NCBI GenBank assembly: GCA_900545185.1
Contig: UQYH01000036.1
Location: forward strand, 1 to 18,832
Direction: 5' to 3'
Length of the DNA: 18,832 nucleotides
DNA from: an uncultured Eubacteriales bacterium
Lineage (GTDB): Bacteria > Bacillota > Clostridia > UBA1381 > UBA9506
The notes beneath the pieces were generated by a model. The model saw nothing but the letters and a program-made list of their open reading frames with translations. It was not told the origin of the DNA and ran no database searches. Shown here in pieces: positions 15,912 to 18,832 of this stretch; the first letter of the stretch is position 1; each line of letters opens with the position of its first letter. The position numbers and the translations under genes are program-made.

Positions 15912-15957
15912 ACGGCACATGTTGTGTTTAAGCAAGTAAAATTGGGAGGTGTAATTT

Positions 15958-17496
15958 ATGTTTAAAAAACTGCTTGTCCTGCTCTTGACGGTATGCCTGG
16001 CTTTTTTACCGGCTTTGGGCGCAGCAGCCGACGGCGAAGACGTGCTTTATAAAGCGGTTTCGGCCTTTAACAGTATCGGTCGTGACATGGTGATACCGGC
16101 ACTGCCGTTTTTAAGCACAAATAACGGACTTGATATGCTGGAAGCAGCGCTGGAAAAAGAAGTAAACGGAGAGGATCCCGGCCTGATTATGGGTCCGGCA
16201 ATCCGCATGGCTTTAGAGTATACGGATGCCGAAACGCTCAAAAAGCTGATCGCTTCAGTTCGTTTGCTGAGCGAAGATTTCAGAGGAAAGGTGCAGGTTT
16301 ACTACCAGCGTCTGGAGGAGCTTCCTTCATCGGCCTACGATGTACAGGGGGCAGAGATTATCTTAAAGCATTTGACGCGGATAGACAGCCGATTACCGGC
16401 GGCTCTTGAAAAACATCAGCTTACCACGGGCGTGATTGCAAACATCATGCATGCCTGTGCGGCAGAAAACGGTACGCCGCCGATTTTGCGGCTGGTTAAG
16501 GGCAGCTTTGAAGTGAATTATTATAACAAAAGAATTTACGAGGGTTTGCAGGAAATTTGGCCGGATGCCGATTTTGAAGGATTTTTACAGGGCGTGGCGC
16601 AAAATCTTAATGAATCGTACAGTACGGATGAAAAAAAATCGGTAGCAAACTATTTAAAGAGCGTCAACATGTTAAAGACGGACGGCAATACCATTTCGGA
16701 CGGAAACAACGGCAGCCAAACGAATCGGCCTTCTGACCCGAACCAACCTTCTAAGCCCGATCAGCCGACGACCGATTCGTTTACGGTAGCGGAAAGCGGC
16801 GTGGTTCGCCGTCCGTACAGCGGTACGGCTCCGGTTGTGTATAAAGTGGAAAACGGAACGGAAACGCCGGTTAAACTGGCGCTGTACATTGACGGGCAGA
16901 TTGTGGCCAAGCTTTCGGCAGGGCAATATGTGGTACGGGAAGCCGCACCGTATTTTACCGATTGTGATACCTGGGCGAAATCGTATATCGAGACGCTGTA
17001 TGCGCGCGGCATTGTCAGCGGCAAGGCTGACGGATGCTTTATGCCGACGGATACGATTACGCGTGAGGAATTTGTGAAGCTGATTGTTGAAATGTTTGAT
17101 ATGCTGGATGCTTCGGCTGTCAGCAGCTTTGAGGATGTGATATCCGATACGTGGTATGCACCTTATGTTGCTTCGGCCGAACAAAACGGGTTGGTCAGCG
17201 GTATCAGCAGTACGGAATTTGGCGTCGGCGCCGGTATTCGTCGGCAGGATATGGCCAAAATCATCAGCACAATTTTGGAAAAGCAGGGTATAACGCCGCA
17301 GGCCGGTGATGCTTCGGCTCTTCACGATTATGAGCAAATTGCGGCATATGCACAGCCGCATGTACTGAATATTTGCCGTTTGGGCATTATTTCGGGCGAT
17401 GAAAACGGGTATTTTAATCCCATGCAATTTGCCAGCCGGCAGGAGGCCGCCAAGATGATTTACGGCATGCTGGAGACGCTTTTAAAAACGGCATAA
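15958..17496 (+). CDS. Secreted SLH-domain surface protein B with divergent SLH motifs
   Basis: A 512-residue exported protein with the same plan as the preceding gene. The signal peptide (about 1-24) ends in LGAAA before DGED. A helical domain (about 25-238) includes two adjacent 16-residue units (88-103 and 104-119; the second is LSEDFRGKVQVYYQRL) and a related YSTDEKKSVANYLKSV near 221. A Pro/Asn/Ser/Asp linker (about 241-275) and a small beta-rich segment (about 276-326, VYKVENGTETPVKLALYIDG) precede three SLH repeats (about 330-380, 390-445, 455-510). Their binding motifs read ITREE, IRRQD and ASRQE, so only the first is near canonical. This may mean weaker wall-polymer binding or binding of another ligand. 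The ATG follows TGGGAGGTG. It lies 115 bases after gene A, beyond a terminator hairpin. Confidence 0.86.
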   Translation: MFKKLLVLLLTVCLAFLPALGAAADGEDVLYKAVSAFNSIGRDMVIPALPFLSTNNGLDMLEAALEKEVNGEDPGLIMGPAIRMALEYTDAETLKKLIASVRLLSEDFRGKVQVYYQRLEELPSSAYDVQGAEIILKHLTRIDSRLPAALEKHQLTTGVIANIMHACAAENGTPPILRLVKGSFEVNYYNKRIYEGLQEIWPDADFEGFLQGVAQNLNESYSTDEKKSVANYLKSVNMLKTDGNTISDGNNGSQTNRPSDPNQPSKPDQPTTDSFTVAESGVVRRPYSGTAPVVYKVENGTETPVKLALYIDGQIVAKLSAGQYVVREAAPYFTDCDTWAKSYIETLYARGIVSGKADGCFMPTDTITREEFVKLIVEMFDMLDASAVSSFEDVISDTWYAPYVASAEQNGLVSGISSTEFGVGAGIRRQDMAKIISTILEKQGITPQAGDASALHDYEQIAAYAQPHVLNICRLGIISGDENGYFNPMQFASRQEAAKMIYGMLETLLKTA

Positions 17497-17502
17497 TACC
17501 GC

Positions 17503-17541
17503 ATAAAACGCCTATTTTAAGCGGCTTTGCGGCTTTTTATG
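17503..17541 (+). terminator. Possible terminator after SLH gene B
   Basis: GCATAAAA (17503-17510), one mismatch, then GCC (17512-17514) can pair with GGC and TTTTATGC (to about 17541), leaving a large loop. The T-run is part of the stem rather than trailing it, so this is weaker than the other two terminators. Confidence 0.35.
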
Positions 17542-17594
17542 CAATGTTACTAAAATAATTTTTTAAATTTTGGTTAAAAATTTAGCGCGATTTG

Positions 17595-17603
17595 TGGTAT
17601 CAT
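17595..17603 (+). promoter_or_regulatory. Extended -10 promoter for the ABC transporter ATPase
   Basis: TGG followed by TATCAT (17598-17603) forms an extended -10. An imperfect TTGGTT or TTAAAA lies 18-22 bases upstream in AT-rich DNA. The start would be near 17610, giving a leader of about 35 bases that contains the strong GAGGAGG site (17632-17638). Confidence 0.5.
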
Positions 17604-17645
17604 AAGTAATGTAAAGGGATATGTAATTCATGAGGAGGTAAAAAT

Positions 17646-18761
17646 ATGGCAAGTCTTAATCTAAAAGGCATATATAAAAAATATGCCGGTGGGGTTACGG
17701 CTGTAAGCGACTTCACTTTAGATATTGAAGATAAAGAGTTTGTCGTTTTAGTTGGTCCCTCGGGCTGTGGTAAATCAACCACTTTGAGAATGATTGCCGG
17801 TCTTGAGGAAATTAGTGAGGGTGAGCTTTACATCGGCGACAAGCTGGTCAACGACGTTGCCCCGAAGGATAGAGATATTGCAATGGTTTTCCAGAACTAT
17901 GCACTTTATCCGCATATGACAGTTTTCGACAACATGGCATTCGGCTTAAAACTGAGAAAAATGCCGAAGGCAGAAATTAAAAAGCGTGTGGAAGAAGCTG
18001 CAAGAGTTTTGGATATCGAGCACCTGCTCGACAGAAAACCGAAGGCTCTTTCCGGCGGTCAGAGACAGAGAGTTGCGCTGGGTCGTGCCATTGTGCGTGA
18101 GCCTAAGGTATTCTTGATGGACGAACCGCTTTCAAATCTGGATGCTAAGCTGAGAGGTCAGATGCGAACCGAGATCAGCAAACTGCACAAGAGACTGCAA
18201 ACAACATTTATTTACGTAACGCATGACCAGATTGAGGCCATGACGATGGGTACAAGAATCGTTGTCATGAAGGATGGTTTCATTCAGCAGATTGATTCTC
18301 CCCAGGTTCTTTACGAAAAGCCTGTTAACGTATTTGTTGCCGGCTTTATGGGCAGCCCGCCGATGAACTTCATCGATGCTGTTTTGGATAAGGCAGCAGA
18401 CGGCGGCTTGCAGCTGACATTTGGCAGCACAACCGTTAAATTGCCCGAAGCAAAGGCAAAAGAGCTGGAAGGCTCTGAGTATATCGGTAAAAAGGTTGTT
18501 ATGGGTATTCGTCCCGAAAACATTCATGACGAAGCTATCATGGCAAGCTTAACACCGGATTGCTCTGTATCGGCTCATGTTGATGTTACCGAAATGATGG
18601 GTGCTGAAACCTATCTGTATGTAACAATCGAAGGTACACCGTTTGTTGTTCGCGTTAATCCGAGAACAACCGCAAAAGCCGGTGACGACATCAGCCTGAT
18701 TTTAGAGGGCAACAAGATTCATCTGTTTGATAAAGAAACAGAAATGGCTATTTTAAACTAG
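17646..18761 (+). CDS. Sugar ABC importer ATPase, MsmX/UgpC/MalK family
   Basis: Cytoplasmic nucleotide-binding subunit that powers carbohydrate ABC importers. The 371 residues are the usual length. Visible are Walker A GPSGCGKST (37-45), the Q-loop FQNYALYPH (Gln83), the signature LSGGQRQR (135-142), Walker B VFLMDEP with Asp159/Glu160, the D-loop SNLD and switch His193 in YVTHDQ. The C-terminal part (about 240-371) is the MalK-type OB/TOBE regulatory domain, including MGIRPENIHD. No permease or binding-protein gene is next to it, and it has its own promoter and terminator. This fits the known role of MsmX in Bacillota as an ATPase shared by several sugar importers encoded elsewhere. Arginine codons are often AGA, suggesting high expression. 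The ATG follows GAGGAGG with a seven-base spacer. Confidence 0.95.
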   Translation: MASLNLKGIYKKYAGGVTAVSDFTLDIEDKEFVVLVGPSGCGKSTTLRMIAGLEEISEGELYIGDKLVNDVAPKDRDIAMVFQNYALYPHMTVFDNMAFGLKLRKMPKAEIKKRVEEAARVLDIEHLLDRKPKALSGGQRQRVALGRAIVREPKVFLMDEPLSNLDAKLRGQMRTEISKLHKRLQTTFIYVTHDQIEAMTMGTRIVVMKDGFIQQIDSPQVLYEKPVNVFVAGFMGSPPMNFIDAVLDKAADGGLQLTFGSTTVKLPEAKAKELEGSEYIGKKVVMGIRPENIHDEAIMASLTPDCSVSAHVDVTEMMGAETYLYVTIEGTPFVVRVNPRTTAKAGDDISLILEGNKIHLFDKETEMAILN

Positions 18762-18786
18762 TCTGAATTGACCGATAAGGTCTTGC

Positions 18787-18826
18787 AAGCGATACAATAA
18801 GCGCGTGCTTATTGTATCGCTTTTTT
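18787..18826 (+). terminator. Strong intrinsic terminator after the ABC ATPase gene
   Basis: AAGCGATACAATAAGC (18787-18802) pairs perfectly, over 16 bases, with its complement at 18807-18822 around a four-base GCGT loop. It runs into six T residues (18821-18826). This is the strongest terminator in the window and closes a single-gene transcript. Confidence 0.92.
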
Positions 18827-18832
18827 ATGTTT

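Noticed and set aside
15914..15942. TAAAAT at 15937 as a -10 box for SLH gene B
   Set aside because: No -35-like or TGN element is at the right distance, and the start would fall on the ribosome binding site.

Overview
The window reads as a chromosomal segment of a Gram-positive bacterium of the class Clostridia (Bacillota). Gene content supports this: a ywiB-argS pair, an SLH-domain surface protein pair, an MsmX/UgpC-type sugar ATPase, a ROK glucokinase with a zinc motif, GGAGG ribosome binding sites and several TTG/GTG starts. Base composition is moderate, with AT-rich intergenic DNA. All thirteen genes lie on the + strand and are tightly packed. I see no RNA gene of a recognised class, insertion sequence, prophage, CRISPR array or origin. 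Genus or species cannot be named from this alone.

Layout. (1) Positions 60-4241: a good sigma-A promoter, then ddl (D-Ala-D-Ala ligase), murI (glutamate racemase), a ywiB-like DUF1934 gene and argS. (2) Positions 4321-8235: an exported S41 protease with a peptidoglycan-binding domain, an exported coiled-coil M23 endopeptidase, and a second, membrane-anchored S41 protease. (3) Positions 8255-11470: a very large membrane protein joining two GT-C glycosyltransferase-like halves through a galactose-binding-like domain; the second half is a PMT (GT39) domain. (4) Positions 11489-13339: rlmB-type 23S rRNA 2'-O-methyltransferase and a ROK sugar kinase. (5) Positions 13470-17496: an extended -10 promoter, a roughly 145-nt leader with two strong hairpins, then a 185-residue single-pass membrane protein of unknown function and two secreted proteins with three C-terminal SLH repeats each. 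An intrinsic terminator separates the two SLH genes. (6) Positions 17598-18826: a stand-alone MsmX/UgpC sugar-importer ATPase with its own promoter and a very strong terminator.

Theme. Much of the window concerns the cell envelope: two peptidoglycan precursor enzymes, three wall or membrane proteolysis/hydrolysis proteins, a lipid-carrier-dependent glycosyltransferase, and two S-layer-type proteins that would bind a secondary cell-wall polymer. The most unusual part is block 5. The small membrane protein ends in four back-to-back 16-residue helical units, and the same kind of unit appears in the N-terminal domain of the second SLH protein. This suggests an uncharacterised envelope module of one membrane-anchored and two wall-anchored proteins behind a structured leader. 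That functional reading is inference; the repeats, hairpins and domain layout are visible in the sequence.
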